Below are positions 23,163-35,342 of a stretch of DNA of 64,000 nt, piece after piece. The notes below the pieces were generated by a model. That model saw only the letters and a program-made list of their open reading frames with translations, did not search any database and was not told where the DNA came from. Every line of letters starts with the position of its first letter. Positions within the stretch are counted from its first letter, which is position 1. Origin of the DNA: Thuidium tamariscinum (taxonomy: Eukaryota; Streptophyta; Bryopsida; Hypnales; Thuidiaceae). The stretch is from contig OX344754.2 of the NCBI GenBank assembly GCA_947034885.2, forward strand, positions 11,453,501 through 11,517,500, written 5' to 3'. The translations under genes were made by a program, and so were the position numbers.

Positions 23163-25612
23163 TCAATAACGACCAGCATAGTTGCCATTCTCCCTTTCCT
23201 CATTCCACTTGTCAACCTGCGTTGAACTTTCCGTCAGAGAAACCAGTGTTGTGAAGAACTACGGTAAATTGAATTCACCAGCTTAGAAAATACTTTACAA
23301 GACAAGACATTACACTTATCTGCTCTGGAAAATCCTGCACACTGGCCACACTATCATTAACCTCACACATGTAAACTATGTCGTAGTGAAAAAACTGTGA
23401 CACCAGATGGTAAGATTAAAGAGGTTAGAATGTAAGACGCTAGTATGAGACTTTTAAGGGATTGAGTTTAGGAGAATCTAGTACATAAGTGGCAACTACC
23501 GTATGAATCTAGCTCACCCCACAAGTACATTCTGTTGCCATAAAAAGACAACAGACTCTATCCAAACTGCTGGGTGGGTTATTTTCAGTGCTGGTTGAGG
23601 CCACATTTAGGTACTTACCCATTCGCCAGGACATAATGAACGGTAGTATCTGGCGTACTTTTGGCACTCCTTCGCCTCTTCGCCCTTCTCAGCAGCACAC
23701 CTACAAAAAAATGCACATCAAAGAGTCAGCTCACACAAGGAGCAGTGACCACCCATTTTTTTTTTATCGTGGGTAGGCCACAAATAGTCTTAAGTGGAGT
23801 ATGTTCCTCACAAGTACATGTTTACAACTTAATATATATGACAATCTACAAAAGCTGAAGGCTCATAGTCTACCCATGGTCTTGCTCACTCTATGAGCAA
23901 AATTTTGAAAATTGTTAACTTATTCATACAATAGAGTGATCCTAAAAAGTCATGAAACGTCACCCTCCATTTGGTCCATATTCACTTCTTATTCTAGACA
24001 ACATCTAAATTCATGTTCAACTTGCATTATTTCAAATATAACAAGAGACATGATTGCAAGAAATCTAATCACATTGCGATATCTTCTCCCGATACTGAGA
24101 TTTCCCTAGCACATCCATTCTAAAGAGAGACCCAATCAAAACAGACGAAAGCCACGAGAATGGGTTCACTACCGTAAGTCCTTTTGAAGTCAACCGCAGC
24201 AAAATTCAGACACATTACATACGTGCCTAATTGATCTAACAAACCCCGACTTCAAGAAAAATTCCTACTCACTTGTGGAACTCGTTATAACGAGTATAAC
24301 AATGTTTAGCTTGGTTTGTGGTTGGAAACCGGAAATCCATCGGGGCTGTCTTTATGTCATCCACCTGGTCGAGAGTCCCAACTTCAATTCAGAAGGCTAT
24401 GCATATAGAATCTGCTATATGCAGTTACTCAAATAGAGCTGAAGTACAGGGATAGCTAAAACGAAGTACTTTCCCTCAAACATGTCATTGATAGAGACCT
24501 GACGCAAACAGCCATCATCTCTTACAACTGACAGCACAAACTCTCTCATTTTGCACCTCATCAGTTCAATCAAAGGAACATTAGCACCCACAGTGATTTT
24601 AGGTTTTTCCTCCACTTCCTCCTCGGGAGCCTCTTCCGTTTCCTCCTGCAACCCAAAGCCACGACACTTCAGAAATCAATCTTCATAACAGCCTGCACAG
24701 AAACATGAATGCCGGGGCCTAATGCTACTAATTTACACGGCAGTGAATCGTAAGTTGGACTTAAGAGTAGATACAACTCTATGCAGCACCACACAGGAGT
24801 TCTGCCCTTACAGCTTGCTCTTCATCACCTACAGCTTGCTCTTCATCACCTCCATCCTGCACATCCAAAGAACCGAACTAGAATTCAGAATCAACTAACG
24901 AAGTCACACGAAAGTCGAAAGATCTCCAACAACAAAAGTCTACTCCTTTTCATCTTGTAAACAGAAACCGAAGATTATTTTCAAACTGCATAGATAGCCC
25001 CTCCCTGGACTCAATTGTGGCACGTTCGCAAAATCTCTCTAAAATTTCCCACTCTGCAACTTCGTCATCGACAAGAATCTAGGGCGATTGTGCAGTAGTT
25101 CAAAGACCAAATGAATCGGGCAGAAAAGAGCCAAGCAGGTTCCATGCACAACAAATTTTCGAACGTCGAAGAGGAGAATTCCAACCCCACATTCTTCTCT
25201 TGTAGTAGACGAGACAGTAGCCTTTCTCCGGAGGTTATTCATATTCGCACCAAAATTTGAGAACCAAAAACAACACAGAGAGAGGATACAAAATCTCTGA
25301 GAAAAGATTATACCTCAACGACCGTCTCTTCCTTCTCCCCCTGCTCGTCCTCCTTCTCCCCCTTCTCCCCCTTCTCCTCCTTCTCCTCCTGATCCCAAAC
25401 AGTATCATGTTAGAAAACGAATTCACCACAGATGTATTCTCCACAAACGCTGATCTCGCTGCCCACACAAGAGAATTGGCTCGCGTAACCCTAAATCGCA
25501 CAGACGACGAGGACAAGAGACAGATCCATTGCACCTGAGGCTCCTCCTCCTGCACCTCCTGGGTGGGCTGTTCCTGCACGACCTGCTCGGCGACGGCAAT
25601 GGTGTTTCCCAT
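23163..25612 (-). CDS. COX6B: Cytochrome c oxidase subunit 6b, with plant-type acidic N-terminal extension
   Basis: Seven exons on the minus strand join in frame: 25535-25612, 25314-25388, 24812-24856, 24592-24645, 24273-24364, 23619-23700 and 23163-23216. The protein has 159 residues. Residues 1-84 are a Glu-rich extension built from short exons. Residues 85-159 are the COX6B domain: TAPMDFRFPTTNQAKHCYTR, then FHKC, then ECQKYARYYRSLCPGEW, ending VDKWNEERENG. Cysteines 106/116 form CX9C and 127/138 form CX10C, the two disulfides of the helical hairpin. In the family this subunit sits on the intermembrane-space face of complex IV and is imported and oxidised by the MIA40 route, so no presequence is expected. 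I prefer the ATG at 25610-25612. An in-frame ATG at 25699 would add 29 residues. Exon 3 holds an exact in-frame 21-bp duplication. Confidence 0.95.
24809..24850 (-). repeat. Exact 21-bp tandem duplication within COX6B exon 3
   Basis: Bases 24809-24829 and 24830-24850 are identical. On the coding strand each unit encodes GDEEQAV-type residues and ends in GCT followed by GT. The first unit is followed by GTAGGT and the second by GTAAGG, so both ends can serve as splice donors, 21 bases apart and in the same frame. Confidence 0.9.
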
Positions 25613-25800
25613 GGCGACGAAGCGCGTTCTCGAACACAGATACCCGCAGGGCTTCGAGGACGCTGGCGATGGTGGAGGGGAGCTGAAGAATCGATGCAAC
25701 AGCGAGAGGTGGCAGAACCGAGGAAGTGAATGAGGGACTACCCGACGACGACGACGACGACCGAGGCTCAGGTTCGGAACCAGCTTTGGTGTCCACGTGG
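25613..25800 (-). promoter_or_regulatory. COX6B promoter-proximal region with G-box
   Basis: This is the GC-rich upstream side of the COX6B start. CCACGTGG at 25793-25800 is a palindromic G-box (CACGTG core), a common plant bZIP/bHLH binding site, 181 bases before the chosen ATG. No clear TATA box is seen. The minus-strand ORF 25491-25796 overlaps exon 1 in another frame and is not supported. Confidence 0.45.
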
Positions 25801-25829
25801 GCAGTGACTTGGAAATGGAATGTGCCTTT

Positions 25830-26085
25830 TTTTAATTACTTTTTGACTTTTTGAGAAAATGCCAACACTTAAGCTTATAATTTGGCGAAGCACTGAATTT
25901 TTCATCTATTCATCTTTTGGACAAAAAAATAGTAATTTCAATTACATATATGTATTTTTTCATCTAAATTTGGTAACTTCATTTAAGTTTGTAATGATAG
26001 ACATGCAATTTTTGAGGTAAAAAGTAGATATTTATTCTCCTTTAGTGAAACTTGGCCTTACAGTGCAAAAAAAAGGGTTAAATTT
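25830..26085 (+). repeat. Repeat upstream of COX6B, shared with the TM9 upstream region
   Basis: This matches 13986-14260 in inverse orientation, with CTTTTTGAGAAAATGCCAA, TTTGGCGAAGCA, TTTTTCATCTAAATTTGGTA and AGATATTTATT-CTCC. In both cases the GAGAAA end faces a gene promoter. No gene content. Confidence 0.6.
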
Positions 26086-26452
26086 GATACAATGTTAAAG
26101 ACCTTAGGAACAAGCATCTACAAGTTGGGCTAAAAGCATCTAATTTCTTTTGCAATGTCTTCTAGTTAAAGTCCAAATCTATTTAGTAAAATTACTAGCA
26201 ATGTCATGAGAATTTCTATTGAAGTTACTTAGGATTATTGTGACACTCAAGTAATAATCTTTGAAGTTTCAAAGTTTAAAGTGTAGGGCACTTCTACTTG
26301 CTACTAGACTCCTCTTTTTGTATATACCTTCATTGGAAGCACAAAATGCTAGTTGTTTAATTATTCCTAAGACTTCACCTCCCATCAATTGTTTTTGGAA
26401 AATTCTAATAATTGCAAATAAACAATCATGATCCAAAATTATGTTATCTCTA

Positions 26453-27162
26453 GGGTCATTGCAAGAAACACCTGTACTATTTTGTGTCACACGTTGCATG
26501 CTGATCAGTTTTTTGGCCATAACTTTTGTGTTTTAGCTCGACATGATTCAAGATTTATAGGAAAGGTACTCATAACTATTATATTCCTTCTTTGATTTTT
26601 TCATAATTTTCAAAAATATTTTACTATCCAAAAATAGACCCCAATTGAATGTCACACTTTGCAGTTTAGGAGTTTTTAGTACTATGGAATACCTTTTTTT
26701 TTAATGATTTTGAGATGAAATTTGGATCAAATGGTCTTCTAGTATACTTCTAGCTTTCCAGGGAAGGATTTTCAAAAATAATTGATTTTATGTGGTGTGG
26801 AGGTCTACAAAGTGAGTTTCTTTTTGCTTGTATTTTGAAACATATAAAATATGATTTTGGTGGTTTTTTTGGTGAATGACCATCTCCATAAAGTTCTTGA
26901 AAATACTTATTTTTACTATTTTTCCCTAATTTTTGAATCAAAGTACTTATTTTCTTGAGATTTGGCACTTTTCAAGTTCTCCTACTTAGAGAAATTTCTA
27001 TCAATTTCCTTCGGTGAAAACCTTCATTTTAGAGATATATACATTATTCCTATTTTTTTAATTTTTTTAAAATTAGTTTTCTAATTTTATAGTATTCCTG
27101 AAAAAGTCATGAATATTGTTGCCAAACGCAATGAAATCGACAGGTGTTTCTTGCAATGACCC
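26453..27162 (+). mobile_element. GCAAGAAA-TIR element, subfamily B, copy 4
   Basis: The ends GGGTCATTGCAAGAAACACC and, inverted, the same, with TCTA duplicated on both sides (26449-26452 and 27163-27166). It is 710 bp. It has the subfamily B landmarks: ATTTTGTGTCACACG, GGCCATAACTTTTGTG, TTTTTAGTACTATGGAATACC and TTACTATTTTTCCCTAATTT. No transposase. It is one of the best-preserved copies. Confidence 0.88.
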
Positions 27163-27166
27163 TCTA

Positions 27167-28620
27167 TTACCTTATGACATATATTCACCAACATCTCATT
27201 CACCTAACAACATCTATTTAGTGACTTCTCTCTCTTAGTAGCTTCATTTATTCATCATTTATTGTGACTTCCTTGTTTCATTTGTGCTAATATTCTAAAT
27301 GTCAACAATTAAATAAATTACAATGATAGGAGCATAATTATATCTTATTTGTTTCAACATTTCAAATGTTATTCTATATTGTATCATTATATACTTCATA
27401 ATTGTGCATTTTGAATTTTGGCATATGCACTAGTATTACATATTGAATTAATGACCACAAAGTATTGAGATAGTTGCATTGCACAAAATAGTTGAATCAC
27501 TTCAATAATAAATATGTCATACAAAAAAACCATACAAAATCATATTGGTTCTCTTTATTTTAGGAAAATGTACAACTTCATATACCTAAATTAGTCAACA
27601 GTAAGATAATATAACAAATGTTCAACAATAGCCGTAAGTGGTATCTTTGGTCTTTATACCCCAAAATATCCATTCATCCACATAGAAAAAATTGTAGTCA
27701 AGCATTAGAAAAAAAGACCCTTTGCAGTGTTGTCAATTCTCCTCCAATGCAATATTTATCTTGCATGCATGATAGGGGAGTCTTACTAGGGCTTAAGTTG
27801 AATAAATTCAACATCTACAAGTACAAAATGATATCAACTTTAAGCTTTTCAACAAGACTCATGTCAATTTTGGAAGAAAACTTCTACTGTGGTGTTTTTA
27901 AAAGATTGAAGACTTATTCAAGTTTGTTCTCACACACACACTCTCTACATCTTTCTCCCTCTATTCAACAAATTTTTCAACAAGTATCTCTACATGTCAA
28001 TAATTGAAAAAATCTCAATTGTGGTTTCAAAACTCAATTAATTTCAATACAATTCAAAATTGATCAGGATAAGTTTTGATGTGTACTACAATTGTTAAAA
28101 ATGTGTGACATATAACATTTCAAACATCTTTGTATTTGAAACTTTCATTTCCAATTCTTAAACAATATCACACAATTTATTAGAATTCATATTATCATTT
28201 ATTTTAACAAAAGAAGCAAATGCATTAGAAGAAGCTCTATCATCCTACATTAGAGATGATATAACTTTAATCAATTGCAGAAAATCCATCATTATCCACT
28301 ATCCACCCAAAAGACACTCACTTTGCACTATCGGGAAAAAGCCTCCCATTGCCTCAGTAATATTGTAGTACTATTTCAATGGGTTTCACAGTATAGCATT
28401 GAAAAAGTACTATTGTAGTACAAAAGTTATATTGCAACAATGTAGTTTTAATGGAAAAAATGCCTTCCATTGAAACTATAATGTTGTAGTATTGTTTTAG
28501 TACTGCAATAGCATGCTTTCAAACCTCTCCTGTGAACCCACTGAAACAGTATTGGTGCAATGGGGGATTATTTTCTTGACAGGCAGCAGTTCACAAAATC
28601 TTACAACCTCATGTACTTGC
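27167..28620. other. AT-rich spacer, no supportable gene
   Basis: The longest frame, 27618-28007 (129 codons, plus), has no recognisable domain and a base composition like the surrounding spacer. 28330-28575 contains repeated TATTGTAGTACTATT-like words and partial inverted symmetry (CAATGGG words), but I could not define an element. Confidence 0.5.
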
Positions 28621-28623
28621 TTA

Positions 28624-29040
28624 GAGCATCCCCATGCTAGACCCCTCAAGTAGGGGCACCAAATGGGGTTTGACATGGGCTGATGGCTACTTGGCTAGTG
28701 AAGGTGCTCCGTGCCCCATGCCTACACTCTTAATTCATTGACTAAACACGTCTCTCAAGTTAAAGAACTACTTTTATAAAGTCAAGTGAAAGATGTCAAG
28801 CCAAGTGTTGGGCTTCCAAGCTCCGAATGGTTGAACATTCCCTGAGAGTGTACCAGAATTGAAAAAATCAAGGTATAGTGAGCCACGAGAAACAAACACA
28901 AAAGTTCAGTGCCATTGTTACTTTGAAATGTTTGCTGGCTATATTTTTTGTTTGGGGTGCCTAGCATGAGGCAGTTTCACAGGGCAAACACGCTACATTA
29001 TCATTTTTCAGCCCTTTGGCGTGCAGGCATGGGGATGCTC
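28624..29040. mobile_element. PIF/Harbinger-like MITE, 417 bp
   Basis: The ends are GAGCATCCCCATGC and, inverted, GAGCATCCCCATGC, flanked by TTA on both sides (28621-28623 and 29041-29043). A TWA trinucleotide duplication with GAGCATC-type ends is typical of PIF/Harbinger (Tourist-like) MITEs in plants. It has no transposase. Confidence 0.85.
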
Positions 29041-29132
29041 TTAGGCTGTAAGTTAGTTCGAGGTCAGCCTGCGTTCTAGAGGCGTTTGGCTTTCTGTCGG
29101 AGAACCCAAAGATGTATCTGCCCAATGCAGGT

Positions 29133-29470
29133 AATGCGGGAGCTTCTAGCTCTTACCCAGGTAGAAGAATTCTTTGGTTGTGCCCAGAGGGAGAAAGCCC
29201 TTCAATGGGCCGTGACGGATAAGAATTGATGTAGAGTCTGAGAAATTGCAGAACAAGGAAAATCGGTTGAAGGGTGCCAAGAAGAAGCTTCTTCCGAAGT
29301 TGTGTTTGCCGGTATTGAAGAAGCGTATAGAAACCATCAGGAAAGCCTAGACAGTCAGGAGGAAGAGGCAGTTTAAAAGACGGTTCAAGCAAGACGACTA
29401 TGACCTAAACCAAGCCAAGTTGCCAGTCATGCTGGTGGAATTGGCCAGTTGATCCTGTTAGTCCGCCAAT
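29133..29470 (+). pseudogene. Decayed coding-like patch, unknown protein
   Basis: One plus-strand frame reads MRELLALTQVEEFFGCAQRE and on through KALQWAVTDKN to a TGA (about 29132-29232). A neighbouring frame then reads DVESEKLQNKENRLKGAKKK and LPVLKKRIETIRKA to a TAG near 29350, and a third continues RRKRQFKRRFKQDDYDLNQA. The charged, heptad-like text across shifting frames looks like a degraded gene rather than random DNA. I do not recognise the family. It lies directly after the PIF-like element. It could instead be exons whose splice sites I failed to place. Confidence 0.25.
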
Positions 29471-30874
29471 GCCGTTGCACAATTTAGACTCTTAGTAAGT
29501 TGTGGTGGTTTTCTTCACTAAACTCCTCGAGGTGATTCGTTTAGTGCATAATCCAGTAGGTTCAAAGTCATTTTTCATAGTTTGAATAGAGATGTCATCC
29601 AGATCCGGATGGTCTATGAAGCCTTGCGGCAGGAGTGACAGGCAACAATATCATTTGAGCAATTTGGAACAGGACATAGGTTCATTAAAACATCAGCCGA
29701 CGATGCAGGACAGGGTTTCTTGTTCACATTTGGACCTTGCACCAACGGCCGTTTATGATTTCTCAGTCCCTTGCGGCGCTCAATTCATGAATCAAAATCA
29801 AAATAGGATCAGGGGTAGCTCAACTTCTGAAGGTGTGTGTCACATGGGAAATAGGATGTTAAGATCTACTGGACGACTTCTTCAAACCCGGCAGCAGTGA
29901 GCAGATTCCTGGCGGAGAAATAGAATGCGCACTCGAGGTATGGCCCTGAAAACTGCTTCATCCCTTGACAACGAATTTTCTCTTGGGCAGATATAACCTA
30001 ATGTGGTCATGCCTGAAAGCATAACTCTTTGATAGAGACTAGTCTTAAATTAGGTCTTTAAGATTCTCTAATCGTGAATGCATTAGTCGTCCGTCACTAT
30101 ACTACTATTGAGCACAGCTGGAGAGCTTGAATTCAGAAGCATCTCCAGTATATGCCCCGAAACCCTAAACCCTTGTTGGAAAGTTGGAACTGCAAACTGA
30201 GGTCTAGACTCTTATCAATCATTCAAATTTGATTTGTTGTTTTCATCTGTTGTGTCAATATCGTCTTGATGATCGATCAATTGTAGGCATATTTTCAGCA
30301 TAAATTGTTTGTTGCAAATTATGTATTACTGTATCGGAGCATGTTGCAATGCAACGGCGCCAAGACATTCCATCAAGCTGTGGGGTTTCATTTCATGGAG
30401 AAGCTGTGAGGATGCCAGTAGGGTTTGGTTAGAATGGGTGCATTGTGTGGATGAAACGTGAAAAACTTTGCGATTATCTTGTAACCATTGCAGCATTTGC
30501 AACTGCATCCTATTGCACAAGAAAGACCAGTGGTATTTTCTTTAGTTTGCCAGAATTGGATTTTATATTAAAGAATGTTTCCAAATTTTGAATGAAAATG
30601 TAAGGATGAATAATTATATGACCATGCAAAAGAATAAAACTGTGAAATGTGTCATGACATGTTGAATTTGATAGAATAGATATGAGATTGGGTCTTTCTA
30701 TTTGTCCATCTTATTTGTTTATTTCTAGAACTATTTGGCATCACTAGTGGAAGACTACATTGTTCTTGTTGATGTCACTAGTGGAATGTGGTCTTTCTAG
30801 ACAAGAGAGTTGATCACAAGCCAAGAAAGAACCACCCATTACCAAGCAAGGACTAACTTGTAGTGTGCAACCAT

Positions 30875-31190
30875 TTCTAACCTAGGCTGAAACAAATTTC
30901 CAACCAAAGCTTGGAGTGCATTTTCTCTTTTTCAAGGTGGGAACTAACAAGGTCATGACACATGTCTCAAAGTAGTGAGCAAGAAAGTAGGAAGCAATGA
31001 GTGGGAAAGTAGTTATGGAATGATTGGAATTAGAAGAGTCTATACATTGGGTATGGCTCTTTACCAACTTTTGACTTCCAAAACTCACAAAATTCAATTC
31101 AAGACATCCGAATACAAAAAAATTTGCCATCCATGTGATTCCTATCTTCCTGTGTGGCAAAAAATTTACATTGCCTTGTATTGCTCCTGA
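30875..31190 (+). repeat. Dispersed repeat family C copy
   Basis: This matches 12988-13985 around its Stowaway insert, and also 32275-32610. Shared words are GGTCATGACACATGTC, GTGAGCAAGAAAGTAGGAAG, GACTTCCAAAA and CCTATCTTCCTGTG. The overlapping ORFs on both strands (30882-31247 and 30975-31190) are not conserved between copies and are rejected as genes. Confidence 0.7.
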
Positions 31191-32274
31191 AGATGCGTAG
31201 GATTGCTCAAGTGGTTGACTATGCGTAGTTCTGCCATAGTCTCGCAACTCTTCTTGTGGCTCATTTCCGCGGTCTAACTTGTACTGACCATGTGATACAT
31301 GACCAAAAGTAACACAATCGGCTATTCTGCCATCGTGTGGAGCCTCTTCATGCAGATGACATCACCTTCCTTTAATTAGAAAAACGTAAGCTTTTAATTT
31401 GCACTGGAGATTGCAAGCGGAAGAAAAGTCGAATTTGACAAGTTATCCACATTCTCACGTTTTATTCCCGCAGGAATAAGTATGAATGGACTTGCGATCT
31501 GGCTTGCGATCTTATCCAAAGACAAGCGAGGTGTGGGCTGTCTACAGAGATTACGATAAGGAGCTTGCAAGTCCAAATGCTTGGACCCAGGATCTTACTC
31601 TTCCAAAATATCGGTATGACTTCCTGGCTCTTGATTACAGATGGATTTAGATATGTGAGACTCGCGGAGCTTGAAGGTTATCGAACTTTGTAAGGTCTCG
31701 AAGGAGCGACAGGGTCGTAGACTTGGCTTCATTCTCACACTTCGCATGTGGATGTGGGTTTTGTAACGGTCTATGTCGACAAAACTCGTCTGTGACGTGC
31801 TTTTAGAGAGAAAATGCCGATTAGCTGAAAGCGTCTGGAAAGTATTGTAGTTTGGGGAAGAGTTTTGTTGCGGAGAATGTGCAGACTGTAAGAATCCACA
31901 CACTCCAGTTCGATTTGAGTAATTACTTTCAGACTTCAGTCTGCTTGCACAATCTAGTGAAATTTTTGACTGCAAGTTTTAAATCATGAGATTGTATACA
32001 ACGTTAGTAGGATGACGTTTACCTGATGGACACTAGTCAGTGCTTTTTTGTGCACTACTGAGAATAATTTGTAGTACCTGCATATTTGGTACATAAATTA
32101 TTTGGCAATCAAGGCTTCAGTTGGGCGAAAGCAATTGTTTTGGGTAAATGTAGAAGCCATGACCTTAAAGTAAGTCAAGCCAAATGTTCAGGACGTCCCA
32201 TGTTCTAGCCCCGGGGCAATGGGGGTAGATGTTGCATTTTTATGCAGCATTATAGAAGTACCTATTACTGATAC

Positions 32275-32610
32275 ATGCCCTATTTCCAACCAAGATTTGA
32301 ATGAATTTCCATTTTCTCCCTGGAATGTGTCTTTGTACCTTTTCAAGGTTTGGACCAATAAGTGAATGACACATAAGTGAGCACAAAAGTAGGAAGTAAA
32401 TTAACGGGAAAGTAATTCTTGAATGATCAAAATTGGATGACTCTAGATGTTGGTCATGGGTCAAGTCCAACTTTTGCCTTTCAAAATTCATAATAATTTC
32501 AATTCAAGAGATAAAATTATCAAATTTTTTGAAATCCCCATTATTTCTATCAATGCACCTTTGAATTTTTTTCTTTTACCTTGCATGACCCTAGATCATG
32601 TCCAAATGTG
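32275..32610 (+). repeat. Dispersed repeat family C copy with the empty Stowaway site
   Basis: This matches 12988-13985. At 32481-32510 the text TCAAAATTCATAATAATTTC is continuous, whereas the 13-kb copy has the 635-bp Stowaway element between its two TA copies. The minus-strand ORF 32240-32491 and plus ORF 32447-32770 are not supported as genes. Confidence 0.7.
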
Positions 32611-34894
32611 CTTATTTTATTGGTTATGGATACCTCTACCATATAGATTGACACTCAAAGCAGCATTTGTGCAACGAAGAGTAGTTCTGCCAAAATTTCT
32701 TTTAGGTGCATGGACATCCTATCACACACCTTCTTTTCATTCCAAAGCGTATACTCATTCAGCTTTGTGAGTATGATACATGCAGTTCTGTGCTTTCTTT
32801 AATATTGTTTCTGAGAAACATCTTGCTCTAATCTCATGAGCCGAGAATTTTGAAAAGGAAACATTAAAAGTACGCACATTTAACAAGTACAATTTCTTCA
32901 GACAGGAATCCTAGCATCTTAGGATTAAAATCACCACAGCGAGTATCCAAATTTTCCCGAATTTCAAACGCTATAGAAAAGCTCGGCCATTGATGCAGGG
33001 GAGGAGTTTGATCAAACTACAAGGCAGACTGAAAATTCAGCAATGGTGCTGTGTAAAGTATCTCAAGCTTGTTGCCAGTTCGCTATCAGTGCGTAGGAAT
33101 GAGCTTTCTATGGCAGAAGACAGGTGATGGGGCTCTTGTGAGTGGGGAAATATTTACTGACAAAAGCAAAGGATACGAGATTTGATTTACGAAGCATTTT
33201 AGTACGCGATTTCAAATTTGAAGATAATTGCAATACACGATTCCTACTCAGCAGTCTCAGCACTTGTTGTATAAGAGGCTTTTGAAGTGAACACTGTTGT
33301 AGCGACTCAACAAAGACTAGTATGCTCGCAATCTCTGCATCTGGACACAATTTTGGTCATTTTAAAATTCATATAATCTACCCAATTATGAATGTAAACA
33401 TATAAATCTTCAATCCACAACAAACACAAGTCACTGGGTACTGAATGTGAATCCATGCTATCGATTCTATCTCCAAACGAGATAGCAATTGTTTTCAACG
33501 TCTGTGTGGTGCAGCTAATAAAATATCCCTCGTAGACTCTTCATTCACGCCACCCTTGATATGAAGCACTTCTGAATGAATGAAATGAAGCAGTTTTCAA
33601 GCAACTAGAAATGTTTAGTTCCTGTTTCATTCCAAAATGAAATTTAGTGACACAGGAATGAAATGAAATTTTGTGACAGAGAAAGAGGGAGCGCATGGTA
33701 CCATAAAGCTTTCTCTGCAAGGCAGTGATTTTATTTCTCAAGTTGGGATGTACCCATTTGTCGTGCAAACTTTCTGTAGCAGAGATAGACGTGCAATCAC
33801 CAATCTGCACAAGGCAGTCGTGTGGGTGCAAAATAACATCTTCCCCATTCCAAATCGTCGCGATGGTTGACGTCGGCTGATTTGATCATATTTCAGCAAT
33901 AAATGTGGTGAAAAGGAATCCCTCATCATGTGGTTTGTCTCCTTGCATATACACAATCGGAAGAATCTACAGCTGCAAATAATCATTAAAAACACACACA
34001 ATTGTTACGTAATGGCTACGTCTGGAAAGTGACCTGAATTGATCATCTTCACAGTTTCACGTCCTCATTCTGTACAAACCAAAACCAAATCACACCACAA
34101 TCTGATCAAATATGTGATTTAGACTGGGTGGATTGACACGATATTCATTGCAAATAATTGAGGGGAAATTCGCTGAAGAGCTCCAGGACAGTCAATTCTC
34201 TGTTCAAGCCAAAAGCAACACTCACCAAAATCATTGTCACGGTAAACATAGTCGAAAATCACTCAATGAATTAGTATTGACTAATCGGATATATATCACC
34301 TAAACATTTGATTCAATGTCAATTTTATGTCATCAGCCCAAAAAAAACCTTGGAACCTACATAGCTTCTAAATGCAGTATCCAAATAGCGCATTCTTCAG
34401 TGCGTTAGAATTCCCTTCCAATTACTCACATGGACATATAAATATTTGACTAGCTGACTAAAAAAAGAACTGTGCTCAGCATAATTTTGTTGTAAGTTCG
34501 TTTTGGGTATCTCTAAATTGAAATTAATGGCAAGACTCACCAGACCGTATTATCAGATAATGGTGGGACTCTTACACCTTGTTGAACAACTAGTTCCAGG
34601 TATTCGAAGATCTACTGCGTACCTTGAAAGTGCAAAAGGGAATTGACCGGCAATCCCAATGAATCTTCCTGCTCCTCAGTTGCACGGTTTCGCAGGACAT
34701 CTGAAAAGGAACCGCTGATTTTCAACCATAATGGAACCCTAGGGTGCGACTTTCTCCTTCTGAGGAAAAGCAACACTCATTTGCTCACATAGTCACACGG
34801 GTGCGTGTTGTAGGGACTAGCCCACCGTCGACTGCTCTTTGAAAAAAACAAGACTTCAAGTTGAAGACGGTGGAGATTATTCGATACAATGGTA

Positions 34895-34928
34895 CTGCGC
34901 TAGAATGACTGATGTCATTCTAGCGCAG
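34895..34928. repeat. Perfect 15-bp hairpin
   Basis: CTGCGCTAGAATGAC (34895-34909), loop TGAT, and the exact reverse complement (34914-34928). It is more GC-rich than its surroundings. No T run or gene end adjoins it, so a terminator role is not indicated. Confidence 0.85.
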
Positions 34929-35062
34929 CCTTGACTTGTGATGAATATGTACGACGGATCCTATCATGTGGTGATGTAAATCAATTACAAACGAACAGTA
35001 CTGGTAGACAGACGTGCACGCAAAACCCTGATTTTCACTGAAGTGAAACCCTAATTTTTTTT

Positions 35063-35342
35063 CCAGAAGTAAAATCTTCTGTATATGATTGTGCAGCAAG
35101 CAAGCAATCCCTAATTGAAGAGGACCTAAAGAAGCATAATCTGCAAACTCTAATTCCTTTTCACTGAAGTGATATCCACTGGAGATGGTTGTGTACCAAG
35201 CAATCCAACCGAAAGTGGAGGGAACCCAACTAAGCACAACCGCTGTTAATTCCTTTTACAGAAGTGGAATCCTCTGGAATTCGTTGTGTAGCAAGCAATC
35301 CAGCCCTAATCAGAGAGGACCCAAATAAGTAAAACCACAGGA
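35063..35342. repeat. Degenerate tandem repeat, three units of about 80-100 bp
   Basis: Three successive blocks start near 35063, 35164 and 35261. Each has CWGAAGTRRWATCYTCTG-like text, then GTTGTGTAGCAAGCAATCC-like text, then GAGGACC/GGAACCCAA-, AAGYA- and AATTCC-like words. The minus-strand frame 34920-35237 runs across it and reads as an internally repeated peptide, which is a by-product. Confidence 0.65.

Noticed and set aside
24415-24651. 78-codon minus ORF that might be a separate gene
   Set aside because: Only its first 18 residues belong to COX6B exon 4. The rest is intron following the donor ACT|GTGGGT.
25235-25796. Minus-strand ORFs of 154 and 101 codons and a plus-strand Leu-rich ORF at 25257-25538
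   Set aside because: They read through introns of COX6B or run opposite its GAG/AAG-rich exon 2. The spliced model explains the region.
29587-29640. Possible SUVH-like fragment (IRMVYEALRQ)
   Set aside because: It is only about 14 residues before a stop, with no SRA or SET text downstream. Too weak to call.
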